Shown: positions 1-7,192, counted from the first letter of the stretch. The stretch: DNA of 10,883 nt from Deferribacterales bacterium UBA4806 (GCA_002402635.1 DHGE01000043.1:330-11212), one strand, 5' to 3'. The notes: generated by a model from the letters alone, not told the origin. Numbers and translations are program-made.

Positions 1-272
1 AATGCTTGGGTAACAATTTTTATTGATAGACTCCCATAAATGTTTCACAATTTAATAATGAAATGTAAACGGGGCTTATATCCCATTTACAGCCTATTTG
101 TTTACCTTTAGAATAACTGTTGAATATCTCTTTTTGCTTCTATGTTATGTGTTGATAACTTCCAACTATATTAATCTCCCAACCCAAGTTTGTCAAAAAG
201 TTACCTAAATCATTGATAGATAATAAAAATAATATATTATGTTAAAATATAAAGAGGTCTTAAAGGGGGTTT
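1..272. other. Intergenic stretch without a recognisable gene
   Basis: Apart from the repeat copy at 181-223, I can support no gene here. A 12-codon open frame runs in from the left edge and stops at 37-39, which could be the tail of a gene outside the window, but it is too short to identify. On the minus strand a stop-free run of about 40 codons (roughly 24-145) has no clear start and no family resemblance that I recognise. The sequence is A+T-rich and non-coding in appearance. Confidence 0.5.
186..223 (+). repeat. 38-bp repeat, copy 1 (possible mobile-element end)
   Basis: This 38-bp stretch recurs in the same orientation at 7031-7068 with a single mismatch (T here, G there, at position 202/7047). 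The flanking sequences of the two copies are unrelated. It contains TGTCAAAAAGTTACC starting at 191. The segment 181-196 also appears inverted at 8643-8658. A short, sharply bounded, nearly identical repeat is what one expects from the terminal sequence of an insertion element or a solo miniature element, possibly with IS21-like ends. No transposase is present, so the family is inference. Confidence 0.7.
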
Positions 273-292
273 CAAAGGGGTTAACCCCTTTG
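273..292. repeat. Perfect 20-nt palindrome, hairpin 1 of cluster
   Basis: The sequence CAAAGGGGTTAACCCCTTTG is a perfect self-complementary palindrome. It belongs to a family of AAAGGGG...CCCCTTT hairpins repeated at 419-439, 485-511 and, diverged, 567-604. It is followed by purine-rich sequence rather than a T-run on the plus strand, so a simple terminator is not the best explanation in that direction. Confidence 0.8.
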
Positions 293-320
293 TGTAAAAG
301 AAAGAAACAAAGACATAACA

Positions 321-343
321 CATCTTCTTTAAAAAAGAAGATG
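321..343. repeat. Hairpin 2 of cluster, 10-bp stem with 3-nt loop
   Basis: CATCTTCTTT at 321-330 and AAAGAAGATG at 334-343 are exact reverse complements separated by AAA. The stem is A+T-rich and unlike the AAAGGGG family in sequence, but it sits between two members of it. It may be part of the same repeated unit or an independent structure. Confidence 0.7.
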
Positions 344-418
344 ATAAGAAAGGAAATTAAGATAAAGACTGATATAAGAAAAAAGTAACATAAAGGTAAT
401 ATGTTTTTTAAGGGGATT

Positions 419-439
419 TAAAGGGGCTCTGCCCCTTTA
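419..439 (+). terminator. GC-rich hairpin 3 followed by T-rich tract (possible terminator)
   Basis: TAAAGGGGC at 419-427 pairs perfectly with GCCCCTTTA at 431-439, with loop TCT. It is followed by CGTTTCTTTTG, a T-rich run, so on the plus strand it could act as a Rho-independent terminator. The same stem sequence occurs in neighbouring hairpins, so a dispersed palindromic repeat is an equally good description. Confidence 0.55.
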
Positions 440-484
440 CGTTTCTTTTGTATAAAACGATATTTTTTATGTTGTTAATAGGGG

Positions 485-511
485 ATCTAAAGGGGTTGCA
501 CCCCTTTAGAT
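485..511 (+). terminator. GC-rich hairpin 4 followed by T-rich tract (possible terminator)
   Basis: ATCTAAAGGGGT (485-496) pairs with ACCCCTTTAGAT (500-511), loop TGC, giving a 12-bp perfect stem followed by TTCTTTT. It shares the lead-in GGGGATYTAAAGGGG with hairpin 3 and so is a diverged copy of the same element. It could work as an intrinsic terminator on the plus strand. Confidence 0.55.
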
Positions 512-529
512 TTCTTTTAAGAAAAGAAA
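511..529. repeat. Hairpin 5 of cluster, abutting hairpin 4
   Basis: TTTCTTTT at 511-518 and AAAAGAAA at 522-529 are exact reverse complements with loop AAG. It begins at the last base of hairpin 4, so the T-rich tail of hairpin 4 could pair either with polymerase-associated template or with this purine arm. That arrangement could weaken termination at hairpin 4. Confidence 0.55.
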
Positions 530-566
530 CAAAATATGGGATAAAAACCTGATATATTAAAAAGCA

Positions 567-604
567 ACACAAAAGGGTTTCAAAGAGGTGAAACCTTTTT
601 GTGT
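567..604 (+). repeat. Hairpin 6 of cluster, 16-bp stem
   Basis: The arms 567-582 and 589-604 are complementary over 16 positions with one G-U type mismatch (G at 575) and loop AAGAGG. The inner part (GGGTTTCAAAG...) resembles hairpin 1 with its preceding GGGTTT, so both probably derive from one ancestral element. It lies about 60 bases before the candidate promoter of the efflux operon, so it could insulate that operon from upstream transcription. Confidence 0.7.
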
Positions 605-666
605 CAGATGAAACATTATGAGGCCTTCGAATTTATAAGGAAAATAGATACTTGGTCTGATTTTTA

Positions 667-694
667 TTGACTTTTAATTTACCAATATTATCGT
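667..694 (+). promoter_or_regulatory. Candidate promoter of the copper-efflux operon
   Basis: TTGACT at 667-672 resembles a -35 box. A weak -10 candidate, TATCGT at 689-694, lies 16 nt downstream. An alternative -10, TATATA or TATAAA around 697-704, is better in sequence but badly spaced. I see no convincing CueR- or CusR-type operator nearby. Some promoter is needed between the hairpin cluster and the first gene, but the exact choice is uncertain. Confidence 0.3.
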
Positions 695-727
695 TCTATA
701 TAAACAATTTAATCAAGGAGGCTTTTT

Positions 728-1126
728 ATGAAAAAATTATTAAATATCTTTATTTTGACAATGTTCCTTTTGTCAACTGGAGTTACTTTCTCAAAAAACA
801 TAGAAATAGAGAAGGTTGTTGATGATTATAAAGTACAAGTAAGTATAGATAAAAATCCCCCTGTTGTTGGGGAAAACAATATAGACGTGAGGATTAGAAA
901 CAACAGTGGAGACATAATAAATGATGCACAGGTAATGGTTTTTTATTCAATGCCAGCTATGCCTGGCATGCCAGCTATGAATTATAATATAGAGGCAAAA
1001 AAAGACGGATCTTCATACAGAGCAGTACTTAACTTATCAATGGCTGGCCCCTGGAATATACAGATTAAGTTTAAGAGGGCCAGTGAAGCAATTAAGAATA
1101 TAAAATTCTCCATTGATGTAAAATAA
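728..1126 (+). CDS. Secreted YtkA/FixH-like protein with methionine ladder
   Basis: A 132-residue exported protein. Residues 1-22 form a signal peptide (KK, then a hydrophobic core, then TFS-K). The rest is a single beta-rich domain of the YtkA-like/FixH-like type, with the family landmarks NPPVVGEN (43-50) and SMAGPWNIQIKF (104-115). The striking element is MPAMPGMPAM at 75-84, with methionine at 75, 78, 81 and 84, plus Met105. It is encoded by a 12-bp direct repeat at 950-961 and 968-979. Methionine clusters are typical soft-metal ligands. As first gene of a copper/silver pump operon this is probably a periplasmic metal-binding helper, possibly replacing CusF; that role is inferred. The start is well supported by AAGGAGG at 715-721, 6 nt before ATG. 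The next gene follows after about 20 nt. Confidence 0.85.
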   Translation: MKKLLNIFILTMFLLSTGVTFSKNIEIEKVVDDYKVQVSIDKNPPVVGENNIDVRIRNNSGDIINDAQVMVFYSMPAMPGMPAMNYNIEAKKDGSSYRAVLNLSMAGPWNIQIKFKRASEAIKNIKFSIDVK

Positions 1127-1145
1127 ACATTATTAAACCTCTGTG

Positions 1146-2429
1146 ATGCCTAAAAGCTTGGTCTGTTTTACATTTAAGAGATCTATTATTGTTTTATTTG
1201 TCTTATGTTTAATATTACTATATGTCAAAGAAACAAGGGCAAAAAAAGTTGGATTAGATGAATTGATTATTACAGCAATAGAACAAAACCCTTCCCTTAA
1301 ATCTTTAAAGAATAAAGTTGATGCAGCTTACTACAGAATTCCACAAGCAGGTTCACCGCCTGATCCAAACATCACATTTGGTTATATAAATGAAGGTTTT
1401 CTCACCAATAATAGTGTGGGTGAAGAACCTATGTCAAGATACCAGATTATACTAAAGCAGACCTTTCCCTTTCCAGGTAAATTGAGACTTGCCAGAAAAA
1501 TTGCAGGTAAAGAGAAGGATGTAGAAGAAATCACATTTGAGAGAGAAGAAATACAGATAATAAGTGATATTAAATTTTCCTATTTAGAGGCAGTAAAACT
1601 TAAAGAAATAGATGAAAAATTGCGTAGTAAACTTGATATATTAAAAAATATAGAAGGCATTATTGCTGCTCAATATGCTAATGATGCTAACAAAAATATA
1701 ACAGATATTTTAGACATTCAGATTGAACAACAAAATGTGCTAATAAAAATGGAAGAACTAAATAAAAGAGAAATAATTACTCTGGAAGCATTATATAGAT
1801 TAGTGGGTAAAGAATACAAAAAGGATGAACTTCTATTAAACAAAATAGAAATAAGTGAGACTAATTTTACAATAAATGAATTAATGGATACTGTATTAGA
1901 TGGCTCCAATGACGTTAAAATCTTGAAAGAGCAGCTCAATAGTGCTCGCCTTCAAGTTGCCCTGAAGAAAAAAGATATGTTCCCAGATTTTACAATTGCC
2001 TTAAGTTATGAGCCCAGAGATTCTTCTCGATTTGATGATGTATGGGGTCTTTCATTAAGCTTTAATCTACCTGTTTTTTACAGACAGAAACAGAGTAAAG
2101 GTATATTGGAAGCTAGAAGTGAAGAATTATCCTTAAAAAACGAGTTAACCTATTTAAAATATAACATTAGAGAAAAGGTGAGTTCATACATATCTGAAAT
2201 AGAAACTGCAAAGCGCATAATAAATTTGTATAATAAAGAAATCATCAGTAGATACAAAGACTCTATTGACGCTTCAGTTAACTCATATATAAATGGTAAA
2301 ACTCCATTAAAGGATCTGTTAATTTACATAAACAAAATTTATGACTATGAAATTTTATACATTGAAAAACTCACTGAACACGAAAAAGCTATTGTAAATC
2401 TATGGGCTCTTTCAGGGGGCAATATATGA
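1146..2429 (+). CDS. TolC-family outer-membrane factor of heavy-metal pump (CusC-like)
   Basis: About 427 residues. This is the outer-membrane channel/periplasmic tunnel component of a tripartite efflux pump. An N-terminal signal peptide ends near TRA-KK (about residue 33). There is no lipobox cysteine, so unlike E. coli CusC it is probably not lipidated. Two OEP repeats are visible. The first begins near LDELIITAIEQNPSLKSLKN and carries PPDPNITFGYINEG and QTFPFPGKL. The second has LKEQLNSARLQVALKKKDMFPD and SLSFNLPVFYRQKQSK. Long helical, coiled-coil stretches lie between them. These motifs match the branch of the family that partners CusB/CusA or CzcB/CzcA. I prefer ATG at 1146 over the adjacent in-frame GTG at 1143. 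No clear ribosome site precedes either, so coupling to the upstream gene is likely. The stop overlaps the next start (ATGA). Confidence 0.88.
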   Translation: MPKSLVCFTFKRSIIVLFVLCLILLYVKETRAKKVGLDELIITAIEQNPSLKSLKNKVDAAYYRIPQAGSPPDPNITFGYINEGFLTNNSVGEEPMSRYQIILKQTFPFPGKLRLARKIAGKEKDVEEITFEREEIQIISDIKFSYLEAVKLKEIDEKLRSKLDILKNIEGIIAAQYANDANKNITDILDIQIEQQNVLIKMEELNKREIITLEALYRLVGKEYKKDELLLNKIEISETNFTINELMDTVLDGSNDVKILKEQLNSARLQVALKKKDMFPDFTIALSYEPRDSSRFDDVWGLSLSFNLPVFYRQKQSKGILEARSEELSLKNELTYLKYNIREKVSSYISEIETAKRIINLYNKEIISRYKDSIDASVNSYINGKTPLKDLLIYINKIYDYEILYIEKLTEHEKAIVNLWALSGGNI

Positions 2430-3466
2430 AAAATATTATTTATTACATTTTAATCCTGGTCATTGTTTATAATGTTTACCTCTTTGCCTCAGACTCCGAA
2501 ATAGATTGGTTTGCAGATGAAAAGAACATCAGCCTTTCAGAAAATATTATACAAAAGTATGGAATAAAAACATATAAAGTTACAAAAAAATATATATCAA
2601 AATCTGTTTTAGCTCCTGGTATAGTTGCTCCTGATGAGAGCAAAATTGTTACAATAACCGCCAGAGTTGACGGCTGGGTAGAAAAACTTTTTGCTGATTA
2701 TACCGGTAAATATGTAAAAAAGGACAGCCCTATAGTAGAAATATATAGTCCGGAAGTTCAAGCCGTTAAAGGTGAATTAAAAATCATAAAAAATCTAAAA
2801 AATGAAATTTACGGTAATGAACTCTACAGGACTACGATAGAAAAACTCCGATATCTTGGCGTGGATCCTGAAAAAATGGACATTAACGGTCCAACTTATA
2901 CTATTTATAGCCCAATAGATGGCTTTATAACTGAGAAAAACGTGTTTGTTGGATCAAGAATTAGCAAAAATAATAATCTTATGACAATAGTTGATTTATC
3001 TAAAATATGGATTATAGCAGATGTGTATGAAGAAGAGTTAGCATATATAGATAAAAATCATAAGGCAAAAATAACCCTGGTTAATTTTAATAAAAATTAT
3101 GATGCCACAGTTGACTATATATATCCTGAAATTTCAGCAGAAACAAGAACAGGAAAGGTACGGTTTATTATTTTAAATGAGGATACATTTTTGAAGCCCA
3201 ATATGTATGTAAAGGTAAAATTTTTTATCTCATCTAAAGAAAGCCTTTCCATGCCAAAAAGTGCTATATTAGGTACCGGTAAAGAGAATATTGTCTTTAT
3301 AAAAGTTGACGAAAACACTTATAAACCTAAAAAAGTATCTATAGGTTTTAGGGGAGATAACTTTGTCGAAATCACATCAGGTGTAAAAGAAGGCAACGAA
3401 GTTATTGTAGATGCAGGTTTTATTCTAGATTCTGAGGCAAAATTGAAAGGCATCACTTATGATTGA
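2426..3466 (+). CDS. RND efflux periplasmic adaptor (CusB-like membrane-fusion protein)
   Basis: 346 residues, bridging the RND pump and the outer-membrane channel. Residues 1-21 are a signal peptide ending LFA-S. The lipoyl-type hairpin is split, as is usual: ARVDGWVEKLFADYTGKYVKK with EIYSPEVQAVKGEL, then a short helical hairpin, then YSPIDGFITEKNVFVG. The beta-barrel region (VDLSKIWIIADVYEEEL) and membrane-proximal domain (VKEGNEVIVDAGFILDSEAKLKG) follow; all are typical of CusB. The start at 2426 is chosen over an in-frame ATG at 2402 because it has GGGGG (2414-2418 area) upstream and forms ATGA with the previous stop; the earlier ATG would sit deep inside the upstream gene. The N-terminal metal-binding methionines of E. 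coli CusB are missing: after the initiator the first Met is residue 151. Overlaps the pump gene by 8 nt. Confidence 0.9.
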   Translation: MKNIIYYILILVIVYNVYLFASDSEIDWFADEKNISLSENIIQKYGIKTYKVTKKYISKSVLAPGIVAPDESKIVTITARVDGWVEKLFADYTGKYVKKDSPIVEIYSPEVQAVKGELKIIKNLKNEIYGNELYRTTIEKLRYLGVDPEKMDINGPTYTIYSPIDGFITEKNVFVGSRISKNNNLMTIVDLSKIWIIADVYEEELAYIDKNHKAKITLVNFNKNYDATVDYIYPEISAETRTGKVRFIILNEDTFLKPNMYVKVKFFISSKESLSMPKSAILGTGKENIVFIKVDENTYKPKKVSIGFRGDNFVEITSGVKEGNEVIVDAGFILDSEAKLKGITYD

Positions 3467-6400
3467 AAAAATCATAACATTCTCAGCAAAGAATAGGAAT
3501 CTCATTATTATTTTATTTATAGTGCTTATAATATGGGGTATTTATTCTCTAAAAAATCTACCTATAGATGCTGTTCCCGATTTAAGCGATGTTCAGGTCA
3601 TAATATACACAGAATGGCCTGGACAAAGTCCTACTATTATTGAAGAACAGTTGACTTATCCAATTGTTTCAACATTAATTTCTTCACCAAAGGTTAAAGA
3701 TGTGAGAGGTTTTTCTGCCTTAGGTTACTCTCTAATATATGTTATTTTTGAAGATAATACTGATATATATTGGGCTCGTAGTCGTGTGCTTGAGTACATG
3801 AACAGTGTTAAATTGCCGTCTAGTGTAAAACCAACTTTAGGACCCGATGCAACAAGTGTAGGCTGGATCTATCAGTACGCTCTTTATGATGAAAGTGGTC
3901 AAAATAATCTTGCAGATTTAAGGACGATTCAAGACTGGTACGTTAAATATGCTCTCTTAGAGGTAGATGGTGTAGCAGAGGTCGCAAGTATTGGTGGTTT
4001 TGTAAAGGAATATCAAATACAAGTAGACCCTGAGAAACTGTTTACCTATAACATTACAATGAAGGACCTTATAGATAGGGTTGTGAAAAGTAATAGAGAA
4101 ACAGGTGGAAGAGTACTGGAAGTAAGTGGTAGAGAATTTATGATCAGAAGTAATAGCTATGTAAATGGCATTAAAGACTTAGAAAAAATTGTTGTCTCAA
4201 CTGATAAATCTGGTGTCCCTGTTCTTTTAAAAAGTGTGGCTTCAGTACAATTGGGCTCAGCTATGCGCAGGGGTATTGCAGATCTTAATGGTTCAGGAGA
4301 AGCTGTAGGCGGAATTGTTGTTATGCGATATAATGAAAACGCCTATGAAGTCATTAAAAATGTCAAAAAAAAATTAGCTGAGATAAAAAATAATCTTCCT
4401 GAAGGTGTTAATATTGAAACCGTCTATGACAGGTCAAACCTTATTAAAAGAGCAATAGATACAATTAATTCAAAGTTAATTGAAGAATCTATTATTGTAC
4501 TTTTAGTATGCTTATTTTTTCTTTTTCACTTTAGGTCAACCTTTGTTATAATTATAATGCTACCAACGTCAATTATAATATCTCTTATTTTCTTTAAACT
4601 CTTTAATATAACATCAAACATTATGTCCCTAGGTGGTATTGCAATAGCTATTGGTACAATGGTGGATGCTGCAATCGTTATGGTTGAAAATGCACATAAA
4701 TCTTTAGAAGGAGAGAATTCTAAAAATAGAAGAGAAATTATAATAAAAGCAGCCTGTTATGTAGGTAGGCCCATCTTTTTCTCCCTCCTTGTGATAACGG
4801 TATCTTTCATTCCAATTTTTTCTTTAACAGGTCAAGAAGGAAAGATGTTTAAGCCCTTAGCCTATACAAAAACATTTTCAATGTTAACTGCATCTTTTGT
4901 TTCAATAACCTTAGTTCCTGTTCTTATGACTTTTCTATTAAAGGGCAAAATCATTAAAGAAAGCCAGAATCCTATTAGCAAATTTTCAATATTTCTATAT
5001 AAGCCCATTATTGAATTAGCTCTTAAATTTAGATATCTATTTTTGTTAATAGCAATTATTTCAATTTTAATTTCAATACCTATTTATCTCAAATTAGGCT
5101 CAGAGTTTATGCCAGCCTTAGATGAAGGGGATATCTTCTATATGCCCACAACACTTCCAGGGATTTCCGCTTCTGAGGCAAAAAAAAGTTTGAGACTACA
5201 GGATGAGTTAATTAAGAGTGTTTTTGAAGTAGAAACTGTTTTTGGTAAAGTAGGTAGAGCCGACACTGCAACAGATCCTGCTCCACTATCTATGGCTGAA
5301 ACAGTGATAAAACTAAAACCAAAAAGCCAGTGGAGAAAGGGCTACAGTATCGATAGAATAATATCTGAATTAAACGAAAAGGTGCAGATTCCAGGATGGG
5401 CAAATTCCTGGACAATGCCCATTAAGGCAAGATTGGATATGCTTTCTACTGGAATGAAAACAGCTGTTGGTATAAAAATATATGGGGATGATCCAGCTAC
5501 TCTTGAGCAACTGGGAATGGAGCTTGAAAGGATTATATTACCAATTAAAGGCACCAGAAGTGTTTTTGCAGAAAGAACAAATCAAGGGTACTATCTTATT
5601 ATAAAACCTGACAGACTAAAGCTTGCACGAAATGGTATGACAATTGAAGATGTAAATCTGATTGTTGAAAGTGCCCTTGGGGCTAAAGAAATTACTACAA
5701 CAGTTGAAGGTAGGGAGAGGTATCCAGTAACTATTAGATATGCTAAAAGTTTTAGAGAAGATATTGAAGATATAAGGAACATTTTAGTCCCCAATATAAA
5801 TAATAAACTCCAATTGCCTTTAAGTGAAGTTGCTGACATCTATTATGAAAAAGGCCCTGACATGCTCAGGGATGAAAATGGGATGCTCGTTTCCTATGTT
5901 TATATAGATTTAGACTCTGGTGTGGATATTGGAACTTATGTAAAAAGACTTAAAGATGCCCTTGTAGACAAATTAAATCTGCCAACAAATTACAGATATA
6001 AAATAAGTGGACAATATGAATATATGCAAAAAGCCAAAGAGCGCCTTAAATTCATTATTCCACTGACACTTTTTCTTATTTTTATGCTCTTCTACTTTAA
6101 CTTCAAAAATATAACAGATACATTAATTATAATGCTTGCTATTCCCTTTGCTCTAACAGGTAGTTTCTGGTACCTCTATTATCTCAATTTCAATATATCA
6201 GTTGCCGTATGGGTTGGTATAATTGCTTTAGCTGGTGTTGCTGCCGAAACTGGTGCTATTATGCTGGTTTATTTAAATGAAGCTTTTGAAAATAGGGTGT
6301 CTTCATCAGGAATCACAAATGATAAAGAATTGAGAGATGTAATTATTGAAGGCTCTGTTTTAAGGGTCAGACCTAAGCTTATGACAGTATTTACTCTTAT

Positions 6401-6575
6401 ATTTGGCCTTTTGCCTATTTTGTGGTCTAATGAAACGGGGGCCGATGTTGTAAAGAGAATTGCTGCCCCAATGATTGGTGGGACAGTTTCTTCTATTATA
6501 CTTACTCTTGTAATAATTCCTGTTATTTACTATTTAATAAAAAAACATCAATTAAAATTAAAAAATAAAAATTAG
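3459..6575 (+). CDS. cusA: CusA-like heavy-metal RND pump, Cu(I)/Ag(I) type
   Basis: 1038 residues, close to E. coli CusA length, forming the proton-driven trimeric inner-membrane pump. The topology is standard: TM1 at about 14-30, a large periplasmic loop, TM2-6 from about 340, a second loop from about 545, and TM8-12 from about 865. The TM4 motif GTMVDAAIVMVENAHK includes Asp403, matching the proton-relay Asp405 of E. coli. The three substrate methionines are all kept: Met562 (YMPTTLPG), Met612 (PLSMAETVIKL) and Met661 (LDMLSTGMK), with a constant offset of 11 from E. coli Met573, Met623 and Met672. This points to Cu(I)/Ag(I) rather than Zn/Co/Cd. The C-terminal GSVLRVRPKLMTVFTLIFGL and RIAAPMIGG motifs are intact. 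The start overlaps the adaptor stop, indicating translational coupling. No sensor kinase, regulator or CusF gene is seen next to it. Confidence 0.95.
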   Translation: MIEKIITFSAKNRNLIIILFIVLIIWGIYSLKNLPIDAVPDLSDVQVIIYTEWPGQSPTIIEEQLTYPIVSTLISSPKVKDVRGFSALGYSLIYVIFEDNTDIYWARSRVLEYMNSVKLPSSVKPTLGPDATSVGWIYQYALYDESGQNNLADLRTIQDWYVKYALLEVDGVAEVASIGGFVKEYQIQVDPEKLFTYNITMKDLIDRVVKSNRETGGRVLEVSGREFMIRSNSYVNGIKDLEKIVVSTDKSGVPVLLKSVASVQLGSAMRRGIADLNGSGEAVGGIVVMRYNENAYEVIKNVKKKLAEIKNNLPEGVNIETVYDRSNLIKRAIDTINSKLIEESIIVLLVCLFFLFHFRSTFVIIIMLPTSIIISLIFFKLFNITSNIMSLGGIAIAIGTMVDAAIVMVENAHKSLEGENSKNRREIIIKAACYVGRPIFFSLLVITVSFIPIFSLTGQEGKMFKPLAYTKTFSMLTASFVSITLVPVLMTFLLKGKIIKESQNPISKFSIFLYKPIIELALKFRYLFLLIAIISILISIPIYLKLGSEFMPALDEGDIFYMPTTLPGISASEAKKSLRLQDELIKSVFEVETVFGKVGRADTATDPAPLSMAETVIKLKPKSQWRKGYSIDRIISELNEKVQIPGWANSWTMPIKARLDMLSTGMKTAVGIKIYGDDPATLEQLGMELERIILPIKGTRSVFAERTNQGYYLIIKPDRLKLARNGMTIEDVNLIVESALGAKEITTTVEGRERYPVTIRYAKSFREDIEDIRNILVPNINNKLQLPLSEVADIYYEKGPDMLRDENGMLVSYVYIDLDSGVDIGTYVKRLKDALVDKLNLPTNYRYKISGQYEYMQKAKERLKFIIPLTLFLIFMLFYFNFKNITDTLIIMLAIPFALTGSFWYLYYLNFNISVAVWVGIIALAGVAAETGAIMLVYLNEAFENRVSSSGITNDKELRDVIIEGSVLRVRPKLMTVFTLIFGLLPILWSNETGADVVKRIAAPMIGGTVSSIILTLVIIPVIYYLIKKHQLKLKNKN

Positions 6576-6585
6576 GGGGGTAATA

Positions 6586-7030
6586 ATGAGTATAATTGAT
6601 AGTCAACTGAAGATAGAAACACTTGTTTTGCATGGAGGGCCGGAGTTTGCTCCACAACTGGAGCAAGGGCAGTGCCCATTTACCAGACAACCTCTTATCA
6701 GTTCAAGAACACAGAGTAGGCAATCAATATTTTTAGTTTGAGTAAATTCGGGAATATTTATACCAGAATTATAATCCAACAACTGATGTCTTTGAAAACG
6801 GGTAGCTGCTCTGGATAGCGGTATCGGTGCATTAGCAGTTTCCAGCGGGCAATCAGCTGTTTTTTAGCATTGCTTAACATTGCACAGGCCAGGGATGAGA
6901 TTGTTTCTGCTGACACTTTGTATGGTGGAACATACAACCTTTTCCACTACACCTTACCGAAGCTTAAAATAAAGGTCTTTTTGTCAAGTCTAACGATCTT
7001 GATGCCCTGAGAAAGGCAATAACTTCACTC
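6586..7030 (+). pseudogene. metY: Truncated, frameshifted O-acetylhomoserine sulfhydrylase (metY) remnant
   Basis: The sequence begins with a ribosome site (run of G at 6575-6580) and ATG, giving MSIIDSQLKIETLVLHGG, the normal start of O-acetylhomoserine aminocarboxypropyltransferase. Moving between frames recovers the family sequence in order: AVPIYQTTSYQFKNTE, FSLSKFGNIYTRI, NPTTDVFE, VAALDSGIGALAVSSGQSAVF, ALLNIAQARDEIVSADTLYGGTYN, LFHYTLPKLKIKVF and VKSNDLDALRKAITS. About six indels are needed, several of them single-base losses in short homopolymers (near 6800, 6863 and 6979). Only about the first 150 of some 425 residues remain, so the PLP-binding lysine region is absent. The homology ends at about 7030, exactly where the 38-bp repeat starts. 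It lies 10 nt after the cusA stop. The gene cannot make a functional enzyme. Confidence 0.88.
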
Positions 7031-7068
7031 AAGTTTGTCAAAAAGTGACCTAAATCATTGATAGATAA
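7031..7068 (+). repeat. 38-bp repeat, copy 2, at the break point of metY
   Basis: Matches 186-223 at 37 of 38 positions in the same orientation, and contains TGTCAAAAAGTGACC. Upstream of it the metY reading can be followed to within a few bases; downstream nothing resembles metY. The repeat therefore marks a genuine junction, most simply the end of an inserted element or a recombination point. Its first part (CTCAAGTTTGTCAA, 7028-7041) is also an inverted near-match of 8643-8656 beyond the dehydrogenase gene. Confidence 0.72.
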
Positions 7069-7192
7069 AGATTCATATTTTTATAAAGTACTGGGATCCT
7101 ATAACAAGATCAGTTGGAAAAAAGTAAATTAGTGGCATGAAGGAGTAGGTATTGTGGACGCAGTTAGAGCAGGGATAATTTATTTAAAAAGG
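7069..7192. other. Short intergenic stretch with no identified content
   Basis: No gene is supported between the second repeat copy and the promoter of the dehydrogenase. An open run of about 37 codons at 7131-7244 (containing HEGVGIVDAVRAGIIYL) has no proper start and is preceded by a stop. It might be a fragment of an unrecognised gene, but I would not annotate it. Confidence 0.4.

Noticed and set aside
1..39. Short open frame from the left edge ending in TAA at 37-39
   Set aside because: Twelve codons are too few to identify. It may be the end of an upstream gene, but nothing supports this.
261..604. CRISPR array
   Set aside because: The repeated hairpins are irregular in spacing and sequence, lack uniform repeats and spacers, and no cas gene is nearby.
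2402..2425. In-frame ATG at 2402 as the start of the adaptor gene
   Set aside because: The ATG at 2426 has a G-rich ribosome site, forms an ATGA overlap with the previous stop and gives a clean signal peptide; the earlier start would add eight residues before it.
5342..5839. Two minus-strand open frames of 70 and 82 codons within cusA
   Set aside because: Both are antisense to strongly conserved CusA coding sequence that includes the metal-site methionines, so they are shadows.
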